Positions 1 through 8,701 of a DNA stretch of 21,313 nucleotides are shown here, piece after piece. Source of the DNA: Brachionus plicatilis (Eukaryota; Rotifera; Eurotatoria; Ploima; Brachionidae); assembly GCA_010279815.1 (NCBI GenBank), contig QEOQ01000690.1:25306-46618 (forward strand), given 5' to 3'. The notes beneath the pieces were generated by a model, which searched no databases, had not been told where the DNA came from, and saw nothing but the letters and a program-made list of their open reading frames with translations. A program made the position numbers and the translations under genes. Within the stretch, counting starts at the first letter, position 1; every line of letters begins with the position of its first letter.

Positions 1-184
1 TTTCCACTCTTTCAATTTTAGGGCTTGTGGTCCAAATTGAGAGGTCATCGGCGAACAGACCTTTGTCCGCTGTTGTAATCTTGTCGATAATGTCATCAAT
101 GAAGATGTTGAACAGCAATGGCCCGAGTACACTTCCTTGTGGGACAAATAGTCGATTGCTTACCAAATTTATTCTAGATACTAT
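1..184 (-). pseudogene. non-LTR retrotransposon reverse transcriptase, partial (5'-truncated, runs off left edge)
   Basis: Read on the minus strand this stretch is open and encodes the core of a LINE reverse transcriptase. The classic block VPQGSVLGPLLFNIFIDDI is followed about 15 residues later by FADDLSIWTTSP, which carries the catalytic Asp pair of palm motif C. Family knowledge: such enzymes copy element RNA into the chromosome by target-primed reverse transcription. An in-frame TGA (complement of 185-187) ends the reading frame upstream, just where recognisable homology stops, so the copy looks 5'-truncated. The C-terminal part lies left of the window. The motifs fit the jockey/CR1-like group, but I cannot assign a clade. 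It is probably a dead insertion. Confidence 0.85.
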
Positions 185-187
185 TCA

Positions 188-1095
188 TTAAAAATGCAAA
201 AAACTTGCCTACTCCAAATGGTACCCTTTAAAGTTCTCTTATCAAATAACTGTCCATATTCTATGAACCATTAATTTATTGCTTAATTATTCCATTCTCT
301 CGTGACCTCAAATTTATTCGCACCATAACTTAATTAACTTATTTTGATTTGTTTCTTAAAAAAAAGATAAAAAAGGAAAAAGAAAAAAAAATTAAATAAT
401 CAAAGGTTTATATCGGAACAATTTTGGAAGCACATCTCTTAAAAAAGTCAATAGTGTGGTAAGCTTAACTAAAGACAAAAATTCTAGATTAATTTCAACT
501 TTGGTCCGAATATAGAAGGGTTCTCCACTATATTTAAAAAATACTTTTCAGTTTTTTAATTATTGTTTTGGAGCAAATTATAGTATTTTTAATTTTAAAA
601 AATTAAAAATAAGGTATAAATGTTCCAAACTTGAATCAATACTTATGTTTTCCTTTTGTATGTAATAACTGATTAAAAGTAATTTAGACAAACAATTTAA
701 CTTGGTTTGAAGTTAAAGACAAAAAACGAAAAATATTGATCAATTGCTCAAATCTCATCAGTGTTTTCACCTCAACAAAGAAGGATTCGTTTTGTCGAAC
801 CTGTAGCATAGCGTTTCAAAGAAATAAACCGTTAATTGTTTTCGCGGAAATAAACACTATTTCTCCACAAATAAAAAACCTTAATAGATGTATTCAATAT
901 AATAGGTTAGCGTTATTGTAAATCTCTAAATATAAAAATGCACAGTCTCTTTTAAATTTGGTTCTACGAAGCAAATTAACACTACACTGAGTTATTCCCC
1001 ACCACTTTAAAAACCTAGTTTTATTAATAAAAATAAATTGTTAAATTCACTTACTTAAAATATTGAATTGAACTAAGAAAATCAAAAAAAAATCA
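188..1095. other. intergenic AT-rich stretch
   Basis: No convincing gene. A 61-codon open frame at 736-921 begins at TTG, has ordinary AT-driven composition and matches nothing I know. Poly(A) and poly(T) runs are frequent (for example 358-392). I see no RNA gene or element end. Confidence 0.5.
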
Positions 1096-1101
1096 TTTAT
1101 T
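1096..1101 (-). terminator. poly(A) signal of the small secreted protein gene
   Basis: TTTATT on the plus strand is AATAAA on the minus strand, about 110 nt past the stop codon at 1212. A second AATAAA lies at 1110-1115. This is the first good cleavage signal after the gene. Confidence 0.5.
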
Positions 1102-1211
1102 GCAAATTTTTTATTAAAAATATTTAATTTTGAATACGGTCGCTAATTTCAATTTAAGTAATAAACTATGATAGTGGATAAAAAAATATTTCAAAATCAA
1201 TCATTTAAATT

Positions 1212-1490
1212 TTAATTAAATGTCCTTCGATTTGGTCTTGGTCTAGGACGAGATTCATTGCTTTCCGCAGATTCTACAGACTCATTTCTTGGTACTCGAA
1301 TTCGTTCTTCTGATGAATCATAAACCCCAGTAACTGATCTGTGTGATTCATTCGATTCACTGTCTGACTCTGGTCTAGGTCTTGGTCTAAGTCCTGGTCT
1401 TTCTCTTTGTTGTTCTCTTCTTGCTTCGCTTAAAACCATCAATGAAGCGACTAAAGCTAATACCAATACTAAATTCAATGCTTTGTTCAT
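1212..1490 (-). CDS. small secreted, low-complexity Arg/Pro/Ser/Glu-rich protein (hypothetical)
   Basis: A 92-aa protein I do not recognise. Residues 1-23 form a clear signal peptide: Met-Asn-Lys, a long Leu/Val/Ala core, and a small-residue end (SEA) suitable for signal peptidase. The mature part is disordered and highly charged. It has an almost mirrored design: an RPRPRP block (35-40), then Ser/Glu-rich segments, then a second RPRPRP block (81-86) followed by Asn-Arg-Arg. The tripeptide NES occurs three times (Asn47, 69 and 78), each a potential N-glycosylation site. Two Arg-Arg pairs (24-25 and 88-89) could be processing sites. A TATA box lies 53-60 nt upstream and a poly(A) signal downstream, so it looks like a complete single-exon gene. 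It could be a secreted matrix or cuticle component, a peptide precursor or an antimicrobial peptide; none of these is demonstrated. Confidence 0.8.
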   Translation of the reverse strand: MNKALNLVLVLALVASLMVLSEARREQQRERPGLRPRPRPESDSESNESHRSVTGVYDSSEERIRVPRNESVESAESNESRPRPRPNRRTFN

Positions 1491-1542
1491 TTTAATTATT
1501 TTGTTTTAAGAATATTTGAATTAAAATTCCAAAAAGAATTTT

Positions 1543-1550
1543 TATTTATA
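1543..1550 (-). promoter_or_regulatory. TATA box of the secreted protein gene
   Basis: TATAAATA on the minus strand, set in CTCTATAAATAAAA, 53-60 nt upstream of the ATG at 1490. With the usual 25-30 nt spacing, transcription would start near 1518 and leave a 5' leader of about 25-30 nt. Confidence 0.6.
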
Positions 1551-3431
1551 GAGGAAATTAAGTCATCAATGTCATTAGCATGTGATTAGGTATTACATTC
1601 GTTGTATTTATCCTCAAATTAAGTTTAACCAGTTTCGAGAAATTTCCTTTGATTAAAATTAAAGTCATGAAGTTCTGAATATTTAATGGATATTTTTTAT
1701 TGTCAAGGTATTTTATTTACTCTTGAATCTGATTTGCGAGACTTGAGAAACCATTTAATAAAATTCATGATTCTATAAAAAAAAAACTTGAAATGAACGT
1801 TCGAAAAAAATATTTAAACAAAATTTGGTTGAAAATAAAATAATCATGTTCAAAAAAAGTGAAAATGAAAACAAAACATTTAATTAAAATCTTTTAAATT
1901 ATTTTCGTTTTTGAAAATTTAATTAGTTTTTTTCTAAGATTTTTATTTATTTTGAAAATTGAATTTTTTTATATTTTTAAAAACCTGATCCCCATTTTTC
2001 TTGTAGTCAACTTCGAAGAGATTCCAAAAATGAGTCTAGTTTTTGTCAAGAAAGTATATTTTTATAATAATTAAAAAATTTTTTAAAAAAATTTAAAAAA
2101 TTTATTTTTGATTGTAATATTTGGTATTTTGAGTTTTATTTATTAAAAATTTATTACAGTAATTTAATAATCACGATTTTTTAAATTTACTTTAAAAAGA
2201 TATTTTGGAAAAATTGAAAATAATTAAATTTAAAAAATAAAAATTAAATTAAAATATATAATACGTCTATTATTAAAATTATTTTTTTTAAATTTTGTTT
2301 TTAATTTTTTAATAAACTTTTCTATTAATCTCCTCTATTAAAAAAAATTTAGAATAAACAAGACCACCACCAGAAAACTGACCAGGTAGTTCAGGGGGAA
2401 ATTTTAAATTTAGTTACCTTCATTTAATATTTAAGGATTGAGTAGTTAAGTTTCTGGTTATGTATGTCTGTCAATGCTCATGATTTTACATTTTTGTATT
2501 TAGCAAACTCTGGTCCAGTTCATGATGTTGTTTTGGAAATATGTTTTTGTTGTTAATTTACTCAAACGACTCAAAAAAGGTTGTTTTTTTAAAAGATACT
2601 AGAGAACCCATTTTATTGTAAACAATGTGGAAAATAATAAAGGTTTTACTCAATTTTATAGTAAGGAATTTATAAATTTTATATTAGTTTCCAATGTTTT
2701 TTTAGTTTCATTTGTAAAAATCATCAAATATATTTATTCCAAGCTTACTTCTATATTTTTACATCATGTAAAAATATGGGGAATAATAAGACATATAATC
2801 AAAATGGCATATTAACTAATAGATGGTTTCCACACAATTAATAAATTTTTTGATATGAAACCTGATCTAGCAAATTTAAAAAAAAGTCTGGACTTGGAAT
2901 TTTTTTTGGGACTTTTACACAACTTTGAATAAAACAAAAACCTTTTAAAGTAAGCACAAAAAACAATGTTTTTTAAAAATTTTTATCTTATTTTATTTTT
3001 TTAATTTAATTAAAATTTAATTAAGGATTTTTTATTTAAAACATTAAATATCAATATTCTGTGTTGGTTGTAATCTTTTTAATTTTAATGTAATAGGATT
3101 GCAAAAGTAATTCACATTTTATTTTTTTAAATAAATTTTTAAAAATTTTTTGATGCCTTTTCAAAATTTATGCAAATTTTATTAAAAAGACCATAAAATG
3201 CACTATTTTAAAATGAATGTAGTTTTAAGAATATAAAAAGAAGATTTAAGAATAAAATTTAAGAAATTCATTGACTTGATTTAATTTAAGACTTGTGACT
3301 TAAAAAAACCCTGATTTTTTCAAAATATAACTCCCATTTAATATTTAATTTTATTATTAAAATAAAATCTCTCATATAAAAAAAATAAAAAAAAAATAAT
3401 ATAAAAGAATTAAAATAGTGGAATAAGTTAT
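1551..3431. other. long AT-rich intergenic stretch with possible coding debris
   Basis: Mostly A/T homopolymer-rich sequence. Two short open segments near 2309-2413 (minus; includes PPELPGQFSGGG) and 2452-2562 (plus; includes LYLANSGPVHDVVLEI) are less AT-biased than their surroundings and may be transposon or gene debris, but I cannot name them. The open frame at 2627-2815 starts at GTG and looks like chance. Confidence 0.35.
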
Positions 3432-3575
3432 TGTAACACCTCATGTTTCGCAGGCCCTCTCTCTCTCTTTTTATATTTATGTTGTATTTTAGTTTAAGCT
3501 AGAGTTTCGAATAAAGACTGAGAAGAGAAAAAATTCTTTCCAATTTATTTAATAGTACCGCGCTATTTAACTATG
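3432..3575 (+). repeat. possible solo LTR / LTR remnant
   Basis: Begins TGTAACACC, a common opening of Ty3/gypsy-type LTRs. It continues with a (CT)n tract at 3456-3468, a TATA-like TTATATTTAT at 3471-3480, and AATAAA at 3510-3515 followed by GACTGAGAAGAG. This order suits a U3-R-U5 layout. I could not find a matching CA-terminated 3' end or a target-site duplication, and no internal retrotransposon genes lie nearby. The right boundary is therefore a guess. The alternative is an unrelated regulatory region. Confidence 0.35.
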
Positions 3576-4500
3576 ATGTGATTTAAAATAATTATTTTGT
3601 AAGTTTCATCAACCATTGAGGTAGAATTTAAAGATTATGATAGATTATGATTATGAAAGAAAACTTTTCAACAGATTTTTAGTCTTTAAAAAAATTTTAT
3701 TTAATTAAAGGAATTCTCCAAAATGATCTCTTAATTTTTTTTCTGCCCCAAACTAAATCTTCTTAAAAAAATAAAGGTAAAAATCGAAATAAAGTTAAAA
3801 TAAAAAAAAAGATAAATAAATAATAAGATTTTATTTTTTAACTTTATTTCAAGTTTGTTATCCAAATATTTCACATTGAATTTTTACTTACTTTTAATTT
3901 CCAAACATATTTAATTATTAATAAACTGAGTTGAATATAATAACTTAATTTTTTTAGAAAAAGAAATATTAAAGAAATAAGCGGTAAAAATAATTTTTCT
4001 TTAATTTGTCTTCAAAGTTTTGAAAATAAAGATTTTGGGAGAAGCAATTAAAGATCAATTTTAAAAAAAATTTAAAAAGCAAATTTCATCATTTTTATTA
4101 AGATTACAATGAATAAATTGCCTATAATTTGTTCCTTTCAAAATTCAAATTTTTGTATATTAAATTAATATTAGGCCATATTTAAATTTTTATCAAAAAA
4201 AAAAAAAATTTGTTAATGAAATGAAATTTCAACATTCAAAAAAAAAAAAAGGAATTTTTTCCAAAAAAAATAAGCAATTTTTAAAAAAAAAAATCAAGGG
4301 AAAATAAAGTGAAATTAGGATTTATTAAAAAAATTGCGTTATCTAGAATCACGTAGCTACAAAAAAAAAAAATTCAAATATAAAAATTAGTTTATTTTGT
4401 TATGCTTGATTTGAAAGAAAAAATTTTTTCTTTAATCATTTAACATAAAAAAATTTTAAAAAGAATTAAAATTAAAATTTGGAATTAAAGTAAAATATTT
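3576..4500. other. AT-rich intergenic stretch with A-runs
   Basis: No gene seen. Several long A-tracts (around 4195-4208, 4238-4250, 4284-4293 and 4361-4372) precede the gene at 4507. No TATA box stands out. The upstream exon or leader of the 4507 gene, if there is one, cannot be located. Confidence 0.4.
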
Positions 4501-4506
4501 AATGGA

Positions 4507-5559
4507 ATGGACTTGTTGGAGATAAGACTTGATTGTGACCAGACAACATTATACCAAAATCTAAAAGATAAATGGGGAAGAATCCAATGTCCTGCTTGTA
4601 AAGACCACACAATTGATGTTGATCAATGTCTCAGCATGCTGTACAACAAGGAATTAATACTTCGAAACAAAATAGAATTAGATCTTGATAAAAATTTAAA
4701 GGATGAATTAATGATCAAATTAGATGACCAATTTGGCAAAGTTGTCAACCAAATTGACCTTCAGTGCGAGATCTTGATTAAGCGGATCAAAGATTACACT
4801 CTGGATTTGATAAACCAGCTACAAATGGAAAAATGTGAGCTTAGAATGGAAATCGAAAGTATGGACACACAGGAGATGAGCAAGGAATCATTTGTCAAAG
4901 AAATTTCCAAAGAGGCTACTTTGTTTAAAAAACTAAAAATTGAAAAAAAATTTGAAAATAAAATTAATGATCAAAAGAAAATATTTCTTCATAAAATGGA
5001 AGAGTGTGATTATTGTCTTAAAGTGCCGGATGTACAAATTCGCGATCTAGTCGGAAGTTTGGAGCTGAGTAGAAATTTTCACAAGGCTAAAAGTGAAAAA
5101 GAACCATTTGACCATGTGAACGATGTCTTAAATCTGAAGGGATCCGCGTTGATATCATTAAAGTCAAAAATAAGTGGAGGCTTTGTGTCAGAGGATAATT
5201 TATGTGGTTCTGGATTATTAAAATGTAGAAAAACTAAGGCTGATGATAGCGAACTTTTTTTTCTAATTAAAAACAAAGATAATACAGTTTCCTTACAATC
5301 GAACGAAGAGAGATTAGTTGAAAATCCTAAACTAAATTGTTACGGTTTGGACCCCTTGTTAGACCCAGTGATTGGAAAACTTGAATTTTTTAGTGAAAGG
5401 GCAAAATTTTATTTAATTAATAACCAGGATGGTAGTTATTCATTTAGATCGATTCGAAACAAGATGTTAGTGTCAGATGTAAGTGAAAGTGATGATCTAA
5501 TTGTCAAAGGATATAAAATTAAACATCAACACAAATTTTTAATTGAAGTAAGAAATTGA
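4507..5559 (+). CDS. Cys/His-cluster, coiled-coil and fascin-like beta-trefoil protein
   Basis: An intact 350-aa intracellular protein with no signal peptide or membrane segment. Residues 10-41 hold a small Cys/His set (Cys10, Cys28, Cys31, His34, Cys41, with CPACKDH), perhaps a degenerate RING- or B-box-like zinc site. Residues about 45-170 are rich in Lys, Glu, Leu and Ile in heptad-like order, a predicted coiled coil. Residues about 212-350 look like a beta-trefoil of the fascin/actin-crosslinking type. Three lobes each open with the same strand pattern (ISLKSK, VSLQS, YSFRS) followed by a Gly/Asn-rich turn, and the domain ends with a strand FLIEV. The order recalls TRIM proteins with a trefoil in place of SPRY or NHL; that is my inference. 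The first in-frame ATG was chosen; an in-frame TAA lies 21 nt upstream, so a further 5' exon is possible but not required. Confidence 0.75.
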   Translation: MDLLEIRLDCDQTTLYQNLKDKWGRIQCPACKDHTIDVDQCLSMLYNKELILRNKIELDLDKNLKDELMIKLDDQFGKVVNQIDLQCEILIKRIKDYTLDLINQLQMEKCELRMEIESMDTQEMSKESFVKEISKEATLFKKLKIEKKFENKINDQKKIFLHKMEECDYCLKVPDVQIRDLVGSLELSRNFHKAKSEKEPFDHVNDVLNLKGSALISLKSKISGGFVSEDNLCGSGLLKCRKTKADDSELFFLIKNKDNTVSLQSNEERLVENPKLNCYGLDPLLDPVIGKLEFFSERAKFYLINNQDGSYSFRSIRNKMLVSDVSESDDLIVKGYKIKHQHKFLIEVRN

Positions 5560-5790
5560 ATCAAAATTTAAAAAAAAAAATTAAACTAATTAAGTCAGTG
5601 TGTCAAAATTTAATTTAATTTTTGAAAATTTTTTATTTATCTTTGAAGAGCTTAAAAAAATTTGGAACTAATTATAAAATATTTTAACTATTTAAAGTTT
5701 CTTTACAAAACAAAGTTTATTTTATACTTTTTTTTATTTATTTAGTCAAATGGTCAACACTTTACTCTGACTGTCTGTAAATCTAATTTG

Positions 5791-5796
5791 AATAAA
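5791..5796 (+). terminator. poly(A) signal for the trefoil gene
   Basis: AATAAA (within TTGAATAAAATAAAAA) 232 nt after the stop codon at 5559, followed by an A-tract and a TTTG-rich stretch. It is the best cleavage signal before the transposon at 6109. Confidence 0.45.
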
Positions 5797-5799
5797 ATA

Positions 5800-6108
5800 A
5801 AAATTTTGAAAAAAAAACAACTAGTTTAATTTGATTTTTATTTTTTTGGTGGTATTCTGCGATCATAATTCTAATTCAAATTAAATAATTTCTCATTAAC
5901 ATTGCTGTGATGGGTTAGTGGAAAAGTCAAACATTAATCTGTGAAAGTTAAACAAAAATGCTTCATTTCCTGGCAACTCAAACAAAAAAGTTCCAAACCT
6001 GTGAATATCATACAAAACTAAAGTAAATCCAAAAAAAAATTTCTAAAATGGTTAATTTTATTTGAAATTTAATTGATTTTTATTTAAATTAAAATTTGAT
6101 TTCAAAAT
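5800..6108. other. intergenic spacer between trefoil gene and Mutator-like element
   Basis: No gene seen. The spacer ends with GATTTCAAAAT immediately before the transposon terminus. No copy of this flank is found on the other side of the element. Confidence 0.4.
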
Positions 6109-6290
6109 GGGAACTGGACATAATCTCGAAAAAAAAAATTCTCGAAAGTGATAATTCTCGAAAAAAAATTCTCAAAAGTGCTAATTCTCGAAAAAAAAAT
6201 CTCGAATTGATGATTTGCCTAATTATCTCGAAAAATAAAATTCTCGAATACGAAAACTTAAAAAAAATTTTCTCGAAAAAAAAATCTCGA
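6109..6290 (+). repeat. left terminal region with TCTCGA array
   Basis: Nine exact TCTCG(A) motifs begin at 6124, 6140, 6156, 6186, 6200, 6226, 6242, 6271 and 6285, with one variant (TCTCAA) at about 6169. Most steps are 13-17 bp, separated by A-runs. The same motif inverted forms the right end, so the array is probably where the transposase binds. The open frames on both strands here merely read the repeats. Confidence 0.8.
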
Positions 6291-6414
6291 ATCAAATTAA
6301 GACAATTTTTCTCCCAATTAACTTTTACTAAAAAAAACAATTATTTGCAACTACAATATTAGACACTTAAATAGAAAGCTTTGAATTTCTTAATTTATTT
6401 TTATTAATAATAAA

Positions 6415-8097
6415 ATGTACAATTCACCGCTTGCTAATAGGCTGCGCTCTAAAAAAAATCATAAAGTATCTGAGCCATCAATTTTACCGAAAAAAAACAA
6501 AAAGATTGCGAGTGTTCCTTTGGATTTGGATTTAGATTTATTGATTAACCAAAAATGTTCAAATATCGAAGAAGAAGAATTTTTGTTTAGAATTGAGTTA
6601 AATGAAGACGATGTACATAAAGAAACTCAAAATCCTTCAAATAAGAACTTTGATCTAATCACTGAATTTAACAACTTAGCATTGGACTCCAATGACGATT
6701 CTTGGGAATTATTAACATCGCAAAAAGGTGGCTACAAACTCTACAGTCTTGGGTTTGGTTATATTGTTGATCGTCCTAAACGTGAACTTGTAGCAACCGC
6801 TCAAACTGTTTATTGGAAATGTGATAAATCAAAAGCATTTAAGTGTACTGGCAGAGGAGTAACAACAGGTTTGAATCCGCCTTTTAAAATGACTCAGCCT
6901 CATTTAAGTTCTCATTTCCCGACTCCAGTCGACAAGGAAAGAAATAAATATTTAAATAATTTAAAACAAAATGCTCATAGTTCAAAAGATGCTCCAAGAG
7001 CCTTAATTAGGGAAAGTCAACTTGATACAAATTTTGAATTTTTGAGTAGTTTACCTAAAAAAGAGGCAATTAGAAAAATGATTATTAGAGTAAGAAACGA
7101 AGATTCTGATAAAACTAATTATCATGCAAAATGCATTGAGAATTTAATTATTACCAATAAATTGCAATATACTTATAAAAATAAGTTATTTTACTTTGAA
7201 GATTCTGGTAAGCTAATCAAGGATAATTCGAGAATAATAATATTTACCACCGAAAATAACTTAAAATTATTAAATAGTTACCCAGAATGGTACACTGATG
7301 GTACTTTTGATATTTCTCCTACTTTTTTCAGACAAGTTTATTCTATTCATTTAATTATTAATGGTACAACTTTACCAATGGTTTATGCCCTTTTACCAGA
7401 TAAAACTCAAGCAACTTATTTGAAATTATTTAGGCTTCTAAAAAAATATATTTTAAAAAATCCTAAATCAGTAAATTGCGATTTTGAGAAAGCGGCAATT
7501 AACGCATTTAAACAAGTGTTTAAATGCGAAATTCATGGTTGCTTCTTTCATCTTTCACAAGCTTGGTACAAAAGAATTGAGTTAAAAATTAAAGAATGGA
7601 ATAATTACCCTAATTTTAGAATAACTTTTAGAAAACTTCAAACTTTAGCATTTTTACCTAGTTCTGATGTTTTAATAGGATTTAATATAATAAAAAAAGA
7701 TTACCCTAAAGAATTAGAGAGCCTAATTGAGTATATTGCAAATAATTATATTAGGAATAAAAAAGGGAAGGCGAGATTTTCTATTGATCTTTGGAATGTC
7801 CATGAAAGGGTAAAATTAAATTTACCTAGAACTAATAACAATGTAGAATCATGGCATTCAAGGATTAAACCAGATGCAAGAAATAGCTTAACTATTGATA
7901 AAGTTGTTGAGTTATTTCGAGAGGAGCAAAGTAATATGGAGTCTGATTTAGCTCAAGTTTTGAGTGGACAAGTCTTAAAGACGTCGACTCAACGCCAAAT
8001 CAAAAAAGATAACTGCATCAGAAGATTGGTTGAATCATATGATTTGGAAAGAATAGAATTATTTATTGATGGCATGTGTGAAGCATTGAATTTATAA
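6415..8097 (+). CDS. FLYWCH zinc finger / MULE-family transposase
   Basis: An intact 560-aa transposase that cuts and moves the element around it. Residues about 97-168 form a FLYWCH-type zinc finger: a KGGYKLY strand, YWKC (Cys136), Cys144, and His163/His167 in PHLSSH, a likely DNA-binding module. The MULE catalytic core follows. The first Asp is D295 in YTDGTF, the second D356 in NCDFEKAA, and the family's C-x2-H motif is C376-FF-H379. The third acidic residue is E478 in NNVESWHSR. The DDE triad is therefore complete, and the length is normal for a compact MULE transposase. The ATG follows AATAATAAA and is the first in frame. A poly(A) signal lies 63 nt after the stop. No frameshift or internal stop is present, so the gene could still be functional or recently active. 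Confidence 0.9.
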   Translation: MYNSPLANRLRSKKNHKVSEPSILPKKNKKIASVPLDLDLDLLINQKCSNIEEEEFLFRIELNEDDVHKETQNPSNKNFDLITEFNNLALDSNDDSWELLTSQKGGYKLYSLGFGYIVDRPKRELVATAQTVYWKCDKSKAFKCTGRGVTTGLNPPFKMTQPHLSSHFPTPVDKERNKYLNNLKQNAHSSKDAPRALIRESQLDTNFEFLSSLPKKEAIRKMIIRVRNEDSDKTNYHAKCIENLIITNKLQYTYKNKLFYFEDSGKLIKDNSRIIIFTTENNLKLLNSYPEWYTDGTFDISPTFFRQVYSIHLIINGTTLPMVYALLPDKTQATYLKLFRLLKKYILKNPKSVNCDFEKAAINAFKQVFKCEIHGCFFHLSQAWYKRIELKIKEWNNYPNFRITFRKLQTLAFLPSSDVLIGFNIIKKDYPKELESLIEYIANNYIRNKKGKARFSIDLWNVHERVKLNLPRTNNNVESWHSRIKPDARNSLTIDKVVELFREEQSNMESDLAQVLSGQVLKTSTQRQIKKDNCIRRLVESYDLERIELFIDGMCEALNL

Positions 8098-8159
8098 TTA
8101 TTTATTTTATTTAATCAATTATCAGACTAATATTTTTTTATTTAATTATTTTATTTAAC

Positions 8160-8165
8160 AATAAA
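8160..8165 (+). terminator. poly(A) signal of the transposase gene
   Basis: AATAAA (ACAATAAAAAC) 63 nt beyond the stop at 8097 and just before the right-hand motif array, so the transcript would end inside the element. Confidence 0.5.
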
Positions 8166-8170
8166 AACTT

Positions 8171-8351
8171 TCTCGAAGATTAGTATATTCGAGATTAATT
8201 AATGATCACTTTTCGAGATAATTTTTTTTCGAGATTTATCTGTCGAGATTTTTTTCCTTCGAGAATATATATTTTCACACTTTTCGAGAAAATTTATTTC
8301 GAGATTTACCTTTCGAGAATATTTTTCTTTCGAGATTTTGTCACACCTCCC
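8171..8351 (-). repeat. right terminal region with inverted TCTCGA array
   Basis: Nine TCGAGA motifs begin at 8189, 8213, 8229, 8243, 8259, 8284, 8299, 8313 and 8330, with one in the opposite sense (TCTCGA) at 8171. Steps are 14-25 bp. This mirrors the left array. The outermost bases are ATTTTGTCACACCTCCC, ending at 8351. Confidence 0.8.
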
Positions 8352-8692
8352 TATTTCTTTAATTTTTTGCGAAGTAGTAATTTTGCCGATATTAATATCC
8401 AAACTCTGAAACCCATAAACTAAGCTATCAGTATTAGCCATTCTTTGTTCAAATCAATTAACTTTTTTTTTATTTTGGTGTTAGCTATTTTTTAAGGCGT
8501 ATATTTTTTTTGGGTAGCAAATTTATTTTTGAAAAATAGATTATAAAAGTAGCAAAAATAATTTTTTTTCGTAGCTAAAATATTCAAAAAAGTAGCAAAA
8601 AAAGAAAACAAAAACTCGAAAAAAAAACAAAAAAATACACAAAAAATTTTTCGAAGAACTAAATAAATTTAAAATTTTTTCTTAATCGGTGA
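8352..8692. other. AT-rich spacer with GTAGCAAA-like repeats
   Basis: No gene seen. A loose repeat GTAGC(A/T)AAA occurs near 8513, 8552, 8572 and 8591, among long A/T runs. Open frames across the right MULE end read into this region by chance. Confidence 0.35.
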
Positions 8693-8701
8693 TCAACTAA
8701 T
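8693..8701 (+). repeat. left target-site duplication of LINE copy
   Basis: TCAACTAAT, repeated exactly at 9344-9352 on the far side of the LINE copy. The flanking bases differ immediately outside both copies, so the duplication is 9 bp. Confidence 0.75.

Larger units (their letters stand above)
6109..8351 (+). mobile_element. apparently complete Mutator-like (MULE) DNA transposon
   Basis: A 2.24-kb unit with an intact transposase in the middle and imperfect terminal inverted repeats. The left end reads GGGAACTGGACATAATCTCG. The right end, reverse complemented, reads GGGAGGTGTGACAAAATCTC. Apart from one indel and a few substitutions these match, and both lead into arrays of TCTCGA. Family knowledge: MULEs have variable terminal repeats and make 8-11 bp target duplications. 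I could not find a convincing duplication: the left flank TTTCAAAAT and right flank TATTTCTTT share little. The true ends may therefore be a few bases off, or the flanks have decayed. The open transposase and both ends make this a candidate autonomous element. Confidence 0.85.

Noticed and set aside
5079..5276. Minus-strand 65-codon frame
   Set aside because: Lies wholly inside the 350-aa gene on the other strand.
6124..6290. CRISPR-like array suggested by regular short TCTCGA repeats
   Set aside because: Repeats are only 6 bp, spacers are A-runs, and the DNA is eukaryotic; these are transposon subterminal motifs.
6089..6362. Open frames on both strands across the left MULE end
   Set aside because: They simply read through the TCTCGA-plus-A-run repeats (repeated SRKK and FFRE-like units) and have no independent coding signal.
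6100..8360. Target-site duplication of the MULE
   Set aside because: TTTCAAAAT on the left and TATTTCTTT on the right do not match; only ATTTC is shared and it is out of register.
8199..8441. Open frames on both strands across the right MULE end
   Set aside because: Same reason: a translation of the inverted TCGAGA array.
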